Part shown: one piece after another, positions 16,845-25,575 of the stretch
Position numbering within the stretch: position 1 is the first letter of the stretch
How the letters are laid out: each line of letters opens with the position of its first letter
Position numbers and translations under genes: made by a program
From: Zhihengliuella salsuginis
GTDB lineage: Bacteria > Actinomycetota > Actinomycetes > Actinomycetales > Micrococcaceae
Assembly (NCBI RefSeq): GCF_014651715.1
Contig: NZ_BMXK01000007.1
Coordinates: forward strand, 124,001-188,000
Length of the DNA: 64,000 bases
Reading direction: 5' to 3'
Notes under the pieces: model-generated
Told to the model about the DNA's origin: nothing
Seen by the model: only the letters and a program-made list of their open reading frames with translations
Database searches by the model: none

Positions 16845-17425
16845 TCGATCGAGGCCATCAGTTCGACAACGCGGTCGAGGAAGGCGTCCACCTGGCTCTC
16901 CTCGTATCCGTCCTGCCCCTGCGCCTCGCGGAAGCTGGCGCGGCGGACGGAGTCGACGCTCATCGGGGCATCCTTCTCGAAGTAGTCCAGCAGTTCGTCG
17001 CACAACGCGTCGACGTCTTCGACGTTGTAGCTGGAGACGTTCCGGCGGGAGGGCCGGCGGAAGCGCTCGCCCGGCTGCCGGTGCAGGCGCCCGCGCAGGA
17101 TGGTGGAGAGGCGTCCGACCTGCTGCAGCCAGGCTTCCTCCCCCTCGGCCTCGACGAGGGCCTCGCGCTCGCGCTTGGCGAAGACGTCCTCGAGGCGGTC
17201 GAGCGCGGCGTCGACGGTGCGGGCGTCGTACCCGCCCTTCTGCGGGTCGAATGCGGTACGGCGGACGAGGTGGCTCGTGACGACCTCGTCGTCGGAGCCC
17301 GTGCCGTTGAACGTACCGCGAGCCCGCGCCAGGAACTCATCGACCTGCTCGATGTTGTACCCGTATTCGGATGCTGCCACCGTCTCGAACGGCAGGGTGG
17401 CTTGGCGCATGTCTGGCTGGCTCAC
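16841..17425 (-). CDS. DivIVA-domain repeat protein
   Basis: This 194-residue acidic/basic protein has no membrane segment. It consists of four short DivIVA-like motifs: GYNIEQVDEFLARAR (residues 22-36), GYDARTVDAALDRLED (65-80), SYNVEDVDALCDELLDYF (132-149) and GYEESQVDAFLDRVVELM (173-190). Two of them are preceded by an RR[TA][AS]F module. Such motifs occur in actinobacterial proteins that associate with the cell pole or septum. A long coiled coil, as in Wag31, is absent. The GTG start at 17425 has AGAGGG 7 bp upstream. It follows cdsA in the ribosomal/lipid gene run but with a 146-bp gap, so it probably has its own promoter, perhaps around TACTAT at 17519-17524. Confidence 0.75.
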   Translation of the reverse strand: MSQPDMRQATLPFETVAASEYGYNIEQVDEFLARARGTFNGTGSDDEVVTSHLVRRTAFDPQKGGYDARTVDAALDRLEDVFAKREREALVEAEGEEAWLQQVGRLSTILRGRLHRQPGERFRRPSRRNVSSYNVEDVDALCDELLDYFEKDAPMSVDSVRRASFREAQGQDGYEESQVDAFLDRVVELMASID

Positions 17426-17571
17426 GAATTGTCCCTCTAGCTCCGGTTCGTACCGGTTGCGGTGGTCGTTTTCTCACGGTGGATCCGCGGCTGAGGCCGT
17501 GCGGGTCCCCTCATGACTATAGTACCGATTTCTCGCCGTTCCCGAGCGGATGCGCCCGCGGCCCGTTCCCG

Positions 17572-18450
17572 CTACAGCGTCTGGATCGCGGGCGCCAGCA
17601 CAACCGCCATCAGATAGGCGGCCGGCGCGGCGAAGACGATCGAGTCGAGACGGTCCATGACGCCGCCGTGACCGGGCAGCAGATTGCTCATGTCCTTGAT
17701 ACCGAGCTCGCGCTTGACCATCGATTCGGACAGGTCGCCGGTCGTTGCGGCGGCGACGGTCGCGACGGCCAGCGGCACGCCGACCCACCATGGAACCTCC
17801 AGCAGGAAGACCGCCGCGCCGATCGCGACGAGCGTGGCCCCGGCGATCGAACCCGCGAAGCCCTCCCAGGACTTCTTGGGGCTGATCTTCGGCGCCATGG
17901 CGTGCTTGCCGAAGAACGCCCCGACCAGGTAGCCGAAGGTGTCGTTGGCGACCACGAGCAGCAGCATGGTGGCCACCATGAAGGGGCCCTTCTCCTGCGC
18001 GAACAGCAGGACCGCGAAGCTCATCAGGAACGGCACCCACAGGAACACGCCGGTGGAGGCGGTGATGGATTTGACGACCCCGGAGCCGCCTTCGATGAGA
18101 CGCCAGAGCACGATGAGGACGACGGTACCGGCCACGCCGAATCCGAGGGCCTCCGCGCCGCCGTAGTGGGCGGCGAAGGGAAGAGCGACAGATCCCGCGG
18201 CCAACGGCACGAGCGGGACGTCGACGTCTGCGACGTTGAGCGCGCGCGCAACCTCCCAGCATCCGAAGACGCCGAAGACGGCGACGGTCGCAACGAACGC
18301 GACCGGGAAGAGGAAGAGCCCCGCCAGGACGACGGCGAGGAGGATGAGGCCGACCGCGATCGCGGCCGGGAGGTTCCTCCCGGCCCGCGATGGCGCCGCA
18401 CGCGCTGCTCTCCGCGAACGTCGTGAAGCCGGCTCCGCAGGAGAAGTCAT
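17572..18450 (-). CDS. cdsA: Phosphatidate cytidylyltransferase
   Basis: The enzyme makes CDP-diacylglycerol from phosphatidate and CTP in the membrane, the precursor for all anionic phospholipids. The 292-residue protein has a basic N-terminus, about eight hydrophobic helices and the family signature near the C-terminus (ESMVKRELGIKDMSNLLPGH followed by GGVMDRLD). The start overlaps the frr stop as TGATG, so translation is coupled. Confidence 0.95.
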   Translation of the reverse strand: MTSPAEPASRRSRRAARAAPSRAGRNLPAAIAVGLILLAVVLAGLFLFPVAFVATVAVFGVFGCWEVARALNVADVDVPLVPLAAGSVALPFAAHYGGAEALGFGVAGTVVLIVLWRLIEGGSGVVKSITASTGVFLWVPFLMSFAVLLFAQEKGPFMVATMLLLVVANDTFGYLVGAFFGKHAMAPKISPKKSWEGFAGSIAGATLVAIGAAVFLLEVPWWVGVPLAVATVAAATTGDLSESMVKRELGIKDMSNLLPGHGGVMDRLDSIVFAAPAAYLMAVVLAPAIQTL

Positions 18451-19007
18451 CAGACTTCCAGCAGCTCCGTTTCCTTGCGCTTGAGCATCTCGTCGATGAT
18501 GTCGACGTGCTTCTTGGTCAGCGCGTCCAGCTCCTTCTCGCCGCGGTTTCCGTCGTCCTCGCCGACTTCGCCGTCCTTCACGAGCTTGTCGATGCCGTCC
18601 TTGGCCTTGCGGCGGTGGTTGCGGAGGGCCACCTTGGCGTCCTCGCCCTTGCCGCGTACGACCTTGACGTACTCCTTGCGGCGCTCGGCTGTCAGCTCGG
18701 GCAGAACCACGCGGATGGCCTTGCCGTCGTTGGACGGGTTCGCGCCGATCTCGGAGTCGGAGAGGGCCCTCTCGATCGCACGCAGCGCGGAGACGTCGTA
18801 CGGGGTGATGAGGATCGTGCGCGCGTCGGTGACCGCGAAGGAGGCCAACTGCTGCAGCGGGGTCATCGAGCCGTAGTAGTCGACCATGACCTTCGCGTAG
18901 AGGCTCGGGTTGGCGCGGCCGGTCCGGATGGACGCGAAGTCCTCCTTCGCCGCCTCCACAGTGCGTTCCATCTTGTCGGTGGCATCTGCCAGGGTCTCGT
19001 CAATCAC
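18450..19007 (-). CDS. frr: Ribosome recycling factor
   Basis: This 185-residue RRF splits post-termination ribosomes together with EF-G. Family landmarks are [25 protein letters not shown] near the N-terminus, [17 protein letters not shown] and the C-terminal helix [14 protein letters not shown]. The start is GTG at 19007, with AAGGAG 7 bp upstream. It lies between pyrH and cdsA in the classical order. Confidence 0.97.
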   Translation of the reverse strand: MIDETLADATDKMERTVEAAKEDFASIRTGRANPSLYAKVMVDYYGSMTPLQQLASFAVTDARTILITPYDVSALRAIERALSDSEIGANPSNDGKAIRVVLPELTAERRKEYVKVVRGKGEDAKVALRNHRRKAKDGIDKLVKDGEVGEDDGNRGEKELDALTKKHVDIIDEMLKRKETELLEV

Positions 19008-19091
19008 GTCAATACTCCTTGTCGTCGCCTGCCACGGGCGGACAGGCCGGATCTGTGGATGGACTCGTTTTCATCCTATGTCAGGTGACCG

Positions 19092-19853
19092 CTAGACCGT
19101 GACGCGTGTGCCCAGCGGTTCGCCGAGCAGGGCGTTCGTCACGTTGCCGTCGCCTTCCATGCCGAACACGCGCATGGCCAGATTGTTGTCCTTGCACATC
19201 GTCATCGCCGTCTGGTCCATGACGCGGATGTTCTTCAACAGCGCTTCATCGTAGGTCAGGCTCTCGAGCTTGACCGCGGTCGGGTCCTTCTTCGGATCCG
19301 CGCTGTAGACGCCGTCGACCCCGCTCTTGGCCATCAGGACCTCGTCGGCCCGGACCTCGAGCGCGCGCTGCGCGGCGACGGTGTCGGTGGAGAAGTACGG
19401 CAGGCCGGCTCCGGCGCCGAAGATGACGACGCGGTCCTTCTCCAGGTGCCGGATGGCGCGGCGGGGAATGTAGGCCTCGGCGACCTGGGCCATCGAGATC
19501 GCCGACTGGACGCGGGTGTCGACGCCGGCCTGCTCGAGGAAGTCCTGGAGCGCGAGGCAGTTCATCACGGTTCCGAGCATCCCCATGTAGTCGGCGCGGG
19601 AGCGGTCCATGCCGGACTGGGAGAGCTCGGCCCCACGGAAGAAGTTTCCGCCGCCGACGACGATGGCGGTCTCGACCGTGCCGACCGTCTGCGCGATCTG
19701 CTCCGCCACGGCCTGCACGGTCTCGGGATCGACGCCCAGCTTGCCGCCGCCGAAGACCTCGCCGGAGAGCTTCAGCAGAACGCGACGCCGCGTTCCGCCG
19801 TCGTGCGCCGAGGTCTCGTCAGTGCTCGTCTGTTCCGCAGTGACCTTGTCCAT
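19092..19853 (-). CDS. pyrH: UMP kinase
   Basis: This 253-residue amino-acid-kinase-fold enzyme phosphorylates UMP to UDP. After a polar 22-residue extension come [13 protein letters not shown], the [11 protein letters not shown] loop, [15 protein letters not shown] and [24 protein letters not shown] at 19853 with GGGGAGGG upstream. A strong terminator separates it from tsf, so pyrH-frr-cdsA probably has its own promoter in the 90 bp upstream. Confidence 0.97.
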   Translation of the reverse strand: MDKVTAEQTSTDETSAHDGGTRRRVLLKLSGEVFGGGKLGVDPETVQAVAEQIAQTVGTVETAIVVGGGNFFRGAELSQSGMDRSRADYMGMLGTVMNCLALQDFLEQAGVDTRVQSAISMAQVAEAYIPRRAIRHLEKDRVVIFGAGAGLPYFSTDTVAAQRALEVRADEVLMAKSGVDGVYSADPKKDPTAVKLESLTYDEALLKNIRVMDQTAMTMCKDNNLAMRVFGMEGDGNVTNALLGEPLGTRVTV

Positions 19854-19942
19854 TGGGCCCTCCCCTGTTCGCTCGCCACCGGGATGGTCGCGCCGTGGTC
19901 GTTGACTGTCTTCGCCCCGTGCATGGCAGGGGGCAGGGAAAA

Positions 19943-19971
19943 GGGGTGGCCACCTTGTTGGTGGCCACCCC
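19943..19971 (-). terminator. Rho-independent terminator after tsf
   Basis: A perfect 12-bp stem (19943-19954 with 19960-19971) has a 5-nt loop and is followed on the minus strand by TTTTCCCTG. It lies about 50 bp after the tsf stop. Confidence 0.88.
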
Positions 19972-20020
19972 CTCTACCGTTCGTGCGGGCGGGCGGTTGT
20001 GCCGACCGCCGGATATCTGA

Positions 20021-20860
20021 CTAGGAGCCTACGCGGAAACGAGTGAAGGCGGTAGCAGCAACGCCGGCTTCCTCGAGCACCTTGCCGACGGTCTTCTTGG
20101 TGTCCTTGGCGAACGCCTGGTCCGTCAGGACGATCTCCTTGTAGAAGCCGGTCAGACGCCCTTCGACGATTTTGATCATCGCGGCCTCCGGCTTGCCCTC
20201 GGCCTTGGCGGTCTCCTCGGCCACGCGGCGCTCGTTCTCGACCGTCTCGGCCGGGACCTCGTCGCGCGACAGGTAGGTCGGAGCCATCGCAGCAGCGTGC
20301 ACGGCAATGTCGTGGGCAGCGGCAGCAGCCTCTTCCCCGGCCTTGTCGACGGCCATCAGGACGCCGACCTGAGCGGGCAGGTCCTTGGACGTCTTGTGCA
20401 GGTAGGCGTCGACCTGACCGCCCTCGATGCGGGAGACGCGGCGGACGACGACCTTCTCGCCCAGGGTCGCGCCTTCTTCGATGACGTACTCGGCCAGCGG
20501 CTTGCCGTCGACGTCGGCAGCCTGGAGGGCCTCGACGTCGGCGGCGCCGGAGGCGACGGCCGTCTCCAGCACCTTGTCGGCCAGCGCGACGAACTTGTCG
20601 GACTTGGCGACGAAGTCGGTCTCGCAGTTGACCTCGACCATGACGCCGACGGTCCCGTCGACGACCTTGGCTGTCACGAGGCCTTCGGCCGTCGAACGGC
20701 CTTCGCGCTTCGTGGCGCCCTTGAGGCCCTTGATGCGGATGACCTCGATGGCCTTGTCGAAATTGCCGTCGGCCTCGTCGAGAGCCTTCTTGACGTCCAT
20801 CATGCCGGCGCCGGTGCGCTCGCGCAGGGCCTTGATGTCAGCAGCGGTGTAGTTAGCCAT
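20021..20860 (-). CDS. tsf: Elongation factor Ts
   Basis: EF-Ts exchanges the nucleotide on EF-Tu. The 279-residue protein has the N-terminal UBA-like module (MANYTAADIKALRERTGAG) and the signature MMDVKKALDEADGNFDKAIE. It also has VNCETDFVAKSDKF and a C-terminal dimerisation region. The ATG at 20860 is preferred over the ATG at 20872 because the family starts MANYTA; GGGG is the nearest ribosome-site match. It is transcribed with rpsB through an attenuator-like hairpin at 20930-20958. Confidence 0.97.
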   Translation of the reverse strand: MANYTAADIKALRERTGAGMMDVKKALDEADGNFDKAIEVIRIKGLKGATKREGRSTAEGLVTAKVVDGTVGVMVEVNCETDFVAKSDKFVALADKVLETAVASGAADVEALQAADVDGKPLAEYVIEEGATLGEKVVVRRVSRIEGGQVDAYLHKTSKDLPAQVGVLMAVDKAGEEAAAAAHDIAVHAAAMAPTYLSRDEVPAETVENERRVAEETAKAEGKPEAAMIKIVEGRLTGFYKEIVLTDQAFAKDTKKTVGKVLEEAGVAATAFTRFRVGS

Positions 20861-20929
20861 GTACAACCCCATTCGTTGTGGTTTGTCGAAGTTTCTACGG
20901 GGTGGGCCCTCGCGGGCCCGGTCTGTGAA

Positions 20930-20958
20930 AAGCCGGCGGGGTGTGACCCCGCCGGCTT
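20930..20958 (-). terminator. Terminator/attenuator between rpsB and tsf
   Basis: A perfect 12-bp stem (20930-20941 with 20947-20958) with loop TGTGA lies 14 bp after the rpsB stop and is followed on the minus strand by TTTCACAG. It may reduce tsf transcription relative to rpsB rather than end the operon. Confidence 0.75.
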
Positions 20959-20971
20959 CTACATCATGAGG

Positions 20972-21877
20972 TTACTTGGCATCCTCGGCAGGTGCCTCGG
21001 TGGCCTCTTCGGCCGGAGCCTCGGCAGCTTCCTCGGCCGGAGCCTCGGCAGCCTTCTCGGCCGGGGCTTCCTCGGCCGGAGCCTCAGCAGCCGTCGCGGC
21101 CTCTTCTGCCTGCTTGCCCTCGAGGAGCTCGCGCTCCCACTCGGCCAGCGGCTCCGCCGGTGCCTCCGTGTTGCCCGAAGCCTTGTTGTTGCGGGCGATG
21201 AGGCCCTCGGCAACGGCGTCGGCGACAACGCGGGTCAGCAGGTTGACGGAGCGGATGGCGTCGTCGTTGCCCGGGATCGGGAAGGCGACGTCGTCCGGAT
21301 CGCAGTTGGTGTCGAGGATCGCGACGATCGGGATGCCCAGCTTCTGCGCCTCGTCGACGGCCAGGTGCTCCTTCTTGGTGTCGACGATCCACAGCAGCGA
21401 CGGAGTCTTGGTCAGGTTGCGGATACCGCCGAGGTTCGACTGCAGCTTGGTCAGCTCGCGCTTGAGCAGCAGCAGCTCCTTCTTGGTGTGGCCGGAACCG
21501 GCGACATCCTCGAAGTTGATCTCTTCCAGTTCCTTCATGCGCTGCACGCGCTTGGCAACGGTCTGGAAGTTGGTGAGCATGCCGCCGAGCCAACGCTGGT
21601 TGACGTACGGCTGGTTCACGCGGGTGGCCTGCTCGGCGATTGCTTCCTGAGCCTGCTTCTTGGTGCCGACGAACAGGACGGTGCCGCCGTGGGCCACGGT
21701 CTGCTTGACGGACTCGAACGCGCGGTCGATGTAGGACAGCGACTGCTGCAGATCGATGATGTAGATGCCGTTGCGCTCGGTGAAGATGAAACGCTTCATC
21801 TTCGGGTTCCAGCGGCGGGTCTGGTGTCCAAAGTGCACGCCGCTGTCGAGCAGCTGGCGCATGGTAACGACTGGCAT
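20972..21877 (-). CDS. rpsB: 30S ribosomal protein S2
   Basis: This 301-residue S2 begins [22 protein letters not shown] and carries [20 protein letters not shown]. The C-terminal 45 residues are a low-complexity tail of EAPAEEA-like repeats, common in actinobacterial S2 and visible as tandem repeats in the DNA at 20976-21110. ATG at 21877 with AAGGAG 8 bp upstream. It heads the rpsB-tsf transcription unit, with a long upstream region (21878-22308). Confidence 0.98.
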   Translation of the reverse strand: MPVVTMRQLLDSGVHFGHQTRRWNPKMKRFIFTERNGIYIIDLQQSLSYIDRAFESVKQTVAHGGTVLFVGTKKQAQEAIAEQATRVNQPYVNQRWLGGMLTNFQTVAKRVQRMKELEEINFEDVAGSGHTKKELLLLKRELTKLQSNLGGIRNLTKTPSLLWIVDTKKEHLAVDEAQKLGIPIVAILDTNCDPDDVAFPIPGNDDAIRSVNLLTRVVADAVAEGLIARNNKASGNTEAPAEPLAEWERELLEGKQAEEAATAAEAPAEEAPAEKAAEAPAEEAAEAPAEEATEAPAEDAK

Positions 21878-22308
21878 GTCGTCACTCCTTCCGGCAGTGG
21901 CGGACCGACCTTCGCGAGGCCGCGGTAACTGCCCTAGTCTTTCGGGTTGGATGGCTCTCCACCCCTGGTGGGTGGCGCCCCTGGCACAGGTCGCCTCTCG
22001 GCTCCCGCAGCCTGCCGGGCGAACCGGACCGCTGGCTGAGGGATTCGCACCCCACCCCGAGCTCGGAAACCGTGGTGGGACGCGAAGACGCTGTACGCGA
22101 AGTCACTCGGCTGCTTCTCCGCTTCCGGTCCGCGCCCGTGGGCGCAGGCAGATAGCATCGAGGCAGACGACTGCACGCACCAGTGTACTACAGGGCGGGC
22201 GGTGCCCTGGCCCTCGACTCGTCGTCCACAGCCGGCCGGCCTCGGGCGTTTCTCCACAGCGCGGGCCCGCGGCTCCGGCAGCTCGCGCCCCGGTGCCAGA
22301 CTCGTCCC
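21878..22308. other. 431-bp divergent intergenic region, candidate structured rpsB leader
   Basis: The gap between rpsB (-) and the M23 gene (+) has no convincing gene. On the minus strand it contains many short complementary segments, for example CACCC-ACCA-GGGTG near 21960 and GC-rich arms between 21980 and 22080. It also holds GGGTGCGAATCCC and CAGTTACCGCGG. The length and pairing potential suggest a structured 5' leader for rpsB, possibly an autoregulatory site. I compared it by eye with the c-di-AMP (ydaO) aptamer and found only partial resemblance, so I give no family name. Confidence 0.35.
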
Positions 22309-22881
22309 ATGCACCGCTTGCCGCCCCGTAGTCGCCCCCACCGCATGATGGAAGCCTGCGCGGCCTCGGCGGCCCTGGTGGCCGCCCTGCTATCGGTGCC
22401 GGCGGCTGCGGCCGACCTCCCCGACGGACCTTCTAGCCTCCGCCCGCATCCGGCGGGGTCCTCCGGCTGGGCCTGGCCGCTCCGCGATGCCGGTCCACCG
22501 TCTGTCGCACGGACCTTCGAGGAAGCCGAGTCGGCGTGGGGGCCCGGGCACCGCGGTGTCGATCTGGTCGCTGCGCACGGCGACCAGGTCCGTTCTCCGG
22601 CGGCCGGAACGGTCGCCTTCGCAGGCGTCGTCGTGGACCGGCCCGTGATCAGCATCGACCACGGGAACGGGCTTCGCACCAGCCTCGAACCGGTCCGGGC
22701 CGACGTCAACGTCGGCGACGAGGTCGCCCGGGGTCAGGTCGTCGGCGATATCGCGGACGGCGGGCACTGCGGCTCGGGTTGCCTGCACTGGGGGCTGCGC
22801 CTCGACGGGGTGTACACCGATCCCCTGCCGACCATCAGAGACCTCCGGCCGTCGATCCTGCTTCCGCCTCCGGAGCCGTGA
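22309..22881 (+). CDS. Secreted M23 family metallopeptidase
   Basis: This 190-residue protein has a signal peptide (basic MHRLPPRSRPHRMM, hydrophobic AASAALVAALLSVP, AAA-AD cleavage region) and a LytM/M23 domain. Zinc ligands are His and Asp in GHRGVDLVAAHGD, and the last His is in CLHWGLR. The usual HxH is CxH here, a variant I believe common in actinobacterial members. It probably cleaves or remodels peptidoglycan outside the membrane. I chose the ATG at 22309 because it begins the signal peptide and CAGACT lies 6 bp before it, a weak leaderless -10. The last 47 bp overlap the convergent glycosyltransferase gene. Confidence 0.85.
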   Translation: MHRLPPRSRPHRMMEACAASAALVAALLSVPAAAADLPDGPSSLRPHPAGSSGWAWPLRDAGPPSVARTFEEAESAWGPGHRGVDLVAAHGDQVRSPAAGTVAFAGVVVDRPVISIDHGNGLRTSLEPVRADVNVGDEVARGQVVGDIADGGHCGSGCLHWGLRLDGVYTDPLPTIRDLRPSILLPPPEP

Positions 22882-24106
22882 CGCGCCGGTACACGTCGAG
22901 CATCTTCGCGGTCTGCCGGCTCTGCATCAGCTGGCCCGCCTCGGTGGCCGACCAGCGCAGGCCGGCTCCGATCTGGGCGACGGCGACGGATATCGACTCG
23001 GCCAGGCCTGAGACGGAGTCGTCCGGGGTCAGCCAGAAACTGCCGCCGGGCAGATCGGCGGCGATCCGGTGGTCGCTCAAGATGGTCGGGGTCCCCAGCG
23101 CCGCGGCCTCGAAGACGGTCATCCCCTGGGTCTCGAAGCCGATGGACGTCTGGACGAGCACATCCGCGGCGGCCAGTTCCGCGAGCATCTGCTCGTACGG
23201 GACCTTTCCGCGGAAGACGAACCGCGGGCCACCGGCGCGGCTCGCGCTCCCGGGCAGCGAGCGGGCGACCAGGGCCTCGGCTTTGGCGCGCTGACCGCCG
23301 TCGCCGAAGACATGGACGTCGACGCCCTGCCGCGATTCGACGACCGCCTCGAGGAACGGGAGGAGCCGCTTCTCCGGGCTGAATCGGCCCGTCCAGACGA
23401 GGCGGGGCCGCTCACCGCACGTCTCCGGGCCGGGCGGCACTGCGATCAGGCTGCGGGCGACGTCGTCGTCGAGCCCCGTCGGGATCACGTCGATTCGCTC
23501 GAAAACGTTGTGCTCCTCGAGGAGCGCGGCGAAATGCGTGGAGGGGGCCGTCACCGCCGCTGCGGCATCGGTGAATCCGCGCAGATAAGTCCAGGCGTCC
23601 CGCGGAGCCGGGCCCTGCAGCTTCATCAGCCGGCGCTGCGCCAGTCCGAATCCCCGCTGGACGAGGTGCGGGAACGGTACGGTCGCGGCCAGTCCGACGT
23701 CGACCCGGTTGTGCATCGTGTGGACGACGGGCAGACCGTGGCGCTGGGCGAAGCGGTAGCCGATGACGGCTCCCCAGAAATCGGCCTGGATATGGACGAC
23801 GTCGACCGGCAGCCGGTCGTCGAAGGCGCGATCGAGGCGCTCGTCGAGCCGCCGGCGCGGCAGGCTGAGCGAGTATTCGCCGGGACCCAGCGGAACACCC
23901 GGCAGGCCGATCACCGACCGCGACTGCGGTAGTCCGCCACGGGCGGCGCCCCGAAGCTGCGGGGCGACGATCGTCACCCGGTGGCCCAGCCGTTCGAGGA
24001 AGCGCTGCTGCAGCAGCACCGACGTCTGCATGCCGCCGAGCGTGTGCGGGTGCTGGTCGGCGAAGACCGCGATGTGCAGGCTCGGGGCCTGCGTCCTGTC
24101 TGCCAT
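22835..24106 (-). CDS. GT4 family glycosyltransferase
   Basis: This 423-residue GT-B enzyme has an N-terminal acceptor domain starting LHIAVFADQHPHTLGGMQTS and a C-terminal nucleotide-sugar domain with RLVWTGRFSPEKRLLPFLEAV. The E(x7)E motif reads FETQGMTVFEAAALGTP. It is probably a retaining transferase acting on a membrane glycolipid or exported glycan; donor and acceptor are unknown. The ATG at 24106 has GAAAGG upstream. The upstream reading through the tRNA gene is not real. It overlaps the M23 gene tail to tail by 47 bp. Confidence 0.85.
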   Translation of the reverse strand: MADRTQAPSLHIAVFADQHPHTLGGMQTSVLLQQRFLERLGHRVTIVAPQLRGAARGGLPQSRSVIGLPGVPLGPGEYSLSLPRRRLDERLDRAFDDRLPVDVVHIQADFWGAVIGYRFAQRHGLPVVHTMHNRVDVGLAATVPFPHLVQRGFGLAQRRLMKLQGPAPRDAWTYLRGFTDAAAAVTAPSTHFAALLEEHNVFERIDVIPTGLDDDVARSLIAVPPGPETCGERPRLVWTGRFSPEKRLLPFLEAVVESRQGVDVHVFGDGGQRAKAEALVARSLPGSASRAGGPRFVFRGKVPYEQMLAELAAADVLVQTSIGFETQGMTVFEAAALGTPTILSDHRIAADLPGGSFWLTPDDSVSGLAESISVAVAQIGAGLRWSATEAGQLMQSRQTAKMLDVYRRVTAPEAEAGSTAGGL

Positions 24107-24222
24107 CGTTGCCTTTCGCGTCTGGGCGGCGACCGGGGCGGAACAGCCCCGCCGCCACAGCGGAGGACGGGTGGCCTCCGGCGGATGCGTCGCACGAATG
24201 CATCCGCCGGGGCCGGTTTCCG

Positions 24223-24296
24223 TAGGGCGGGTGGGGCTTGAACCCACGACCCAAGGATTATGAGTCCTCTGCTCTGACCAACTGAGCTACCGCCCC
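24223..24296 (-). tRNA. tRNA with CAU anticodon (probably elongator Met)
   Basis: A 74-nt cloverleaf is present: acceptor arms GGGGCGG and CCGCCCT, D arm GCTC-AGAGC, anticodon stem GAGGA/TCCTT around CTCATAA, T arm GTGGG-TTCAAGC-CCCAC, discriminator A. Position 1-72 is a G-U pair. A paired first base excludes initiator tRNA. Elongator Met is most likely, but tRNA-Ile2 with lysidine-modified CAU cannot be excluded by eye. The CCA end is not encoded. A -10-like TATAGG lies about 30 bp upstream, and an 11-bp hairpin (24178-24210) lies downstream without a U-tract. Confidence 0.92.
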
Positions 24297-24378
24297 GAAC
24301 CGCTGCCGCCCGGGCAGCGGGGTCCATCCTATATCGATTCCGGCACCGGACGGCCCCGTGTGGCCGCCGGGCCGGCGG

Positions 24379-25575
24379 TCAGGGGGCGAGCTCGTCGAGG
24401 CCCGCCCCGCGGTAGATCGCCTCGAAGGTGCCCATGGTCTTGTCCTGACTGTGCTTGGCGGCCTTGAGGTGGCCGGCCTCGCCCATGCGCGCCCGTCCGT
24501 CCTCGTCCAGCGCGAGGACCCGGTCCAGCTTCGCTGCGAGGTCTGCAGCGTCGCCCGGCTCGAAGAGGTAGCCGTTGACGCCGTCGTCGACGAGGTGCGG
24601 CAGCGCCATCGCATCGGCGAGGACCACTGGTCGCGAGGCGGAGAGCGCCTCGAGGGTCACGAGCGACTGGAGTTCGGCGGTGCCGGGCTGGCAGAAGACG
24701 TCGGCCGCGAGGTAGGCGGACCGCAGCTCGGCGTCGTCGACGTGACCGCGGAAGTGCACGCGGTCTGCGACGCCGGCCGCGACCGCGCACTCCTCGAGAT
24801 GACCCCGCTGCTCGCCGCCGCCGATCACCTCGAGGTGGGCCTCCGGGGCCGACTTCATCCTCGCCAACGCGTCGATCAGCACGTCGATGTTCTTCTCCAC
24901 GGCCAGGCGTCCGACGCAGAGGATCGTCGGGTGCTCCCGGCGTGCGGCCCGCTCCCCGGGAGACAGCTCGTACTGGGCGGAGTCGATGCCGTTGGACAGC
25001 GCCAGGACCTGGGTGAGGTTCGCATTGCTGCGCATCGCCTCCGCGGCGAGCGGCGTCGGCGTGGTGACGACGTCAGCCCGGCCCATGATCTTGCCCATGT
25101 CACGCCACGAGTTCTTCGCGACGATGCGCTTGAACCACTTCGGGAAGGGCAGGAAGGGATCCAGGTTCTCGGGCATGAAGTGGTTCGTGGCGACGAGGCG
25201 GATGCCTCGCTTGCGCGCCTCGTTCACGGCGGCCTGGCCGATCATGTAGTGGCACTGGACGTGCACGACGTCGGGGCGCACCGCCTCGATGATGCGCGCC
25301 ATGTCCTTCTTCGCCCGCCAGGGCAGGCAGATGCGCAGGCTCTCGTGGGTCGGGACGCTGTGGGAGGCGACCCGGTGGACCGTGGCCTCCGCCTGGACGT
25401 CGACCGTGCTGGGGCCGGAGCAGTTCCGTGCCGCCACGATGTGAACCTCGTGGCCCCGCGCATGCATCGCTGTCGCCAGCCGGTAGCAGAAGACCGCCGC
25501 CCCGTTGACGTCGGGCGGATACGTGTCTGCAGCAATCAGGATTCTGAGTGGTTTTTCACCGGACAAAGTGGTCAA
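24379..25575 (-). CDS. GT4 family glycosyltransferase (glycolipid mannosyltransferase-like)
   Basis: This 398-residue GT-B enzyme begins LRILIAADTYPPDVNGAAVFCYRLATAMHARGHEV, with DVVHVQCHYMIG and TNHFMPENL in the acceptor domain. The C-terminal domain has TILCVGRLAVEKNIDVLIDAL and an E(x7)E-like motif in AELQSLVTLEALSASRPVV. The pattern resembles glycolipid alpha-glucosyl/mannosyltransferases; the donor is not proven. The start is uncertain. TTG at 25575 overlaps the upstream stop as TTGA but has AAGGAG only 2 bp before it. TTG at 25566 would have an 11-bp spacing. It ends a four-gene operon with a phosphatidyltransferase gene. Confidence 0.85.
   Translation of the reverse strand: MTTLSGEKPLRILIAADTYPPDVNGAAVFCYRLATAMHARGHEVHIVAARNCSGPSTVDVQAEATVHRVASHSVPTHESLRICLPWRAKKDMARIIEAVRPDVVHVQCHYMIGQAAVNEARKRGIRLVATNHFMPENLDPFLPFPKWFKRIVAKNSWRDMGKIMGRADVVTTPTPLAAEAMRSNANLTQVLALSNGIDSAQYELSPGERAARREHPTILCVGRLAVEKNIDVLIDALARMKSAPEAHLEVIGGGEQRGHLEECAVAAGVADRVHFRGHVDDAELRSAYLAADVFCQPGTAELQSLVTLEALSASRPVVLADAMALPHLVDDGVNGYLFEPGDAADLAAKLDRVLALDEDGRARMGEAGHLKAAKHSQDKTMGTFEAIYRGAGLDELAP

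Noticed and set aside
14802-17003. 733-codon open frame antisense to the symporter and its neighbours
   Set aside because: Arg/Gly/Glu-rich shadow translation with no domain; the plus-strand genes are convincing and complete.
20976-21110. Tandem DNA repeats as a mobile or CRISPR-like array
   Set aside because: They encode the Glu-Ala-Pro repeat tail of ribosomal protein S2, are in frame and have no spacers.
21940-22150. c-di-AMP (ydaO) riboswitch upstream of the M23 gene
   Set aside because: On the plus strand I could not find the GGGUGAAUCC and CAGCUAACC blocks. The partial resemblances are on the minus strand and incomplete.
24254-24290. Extension of the GT4 gene through the tRNA gene
   Set aside because: The frame is open to 24247 only by chance. 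The tRNA occupies 24223-24296 and the family N-terminus starts at 24106.
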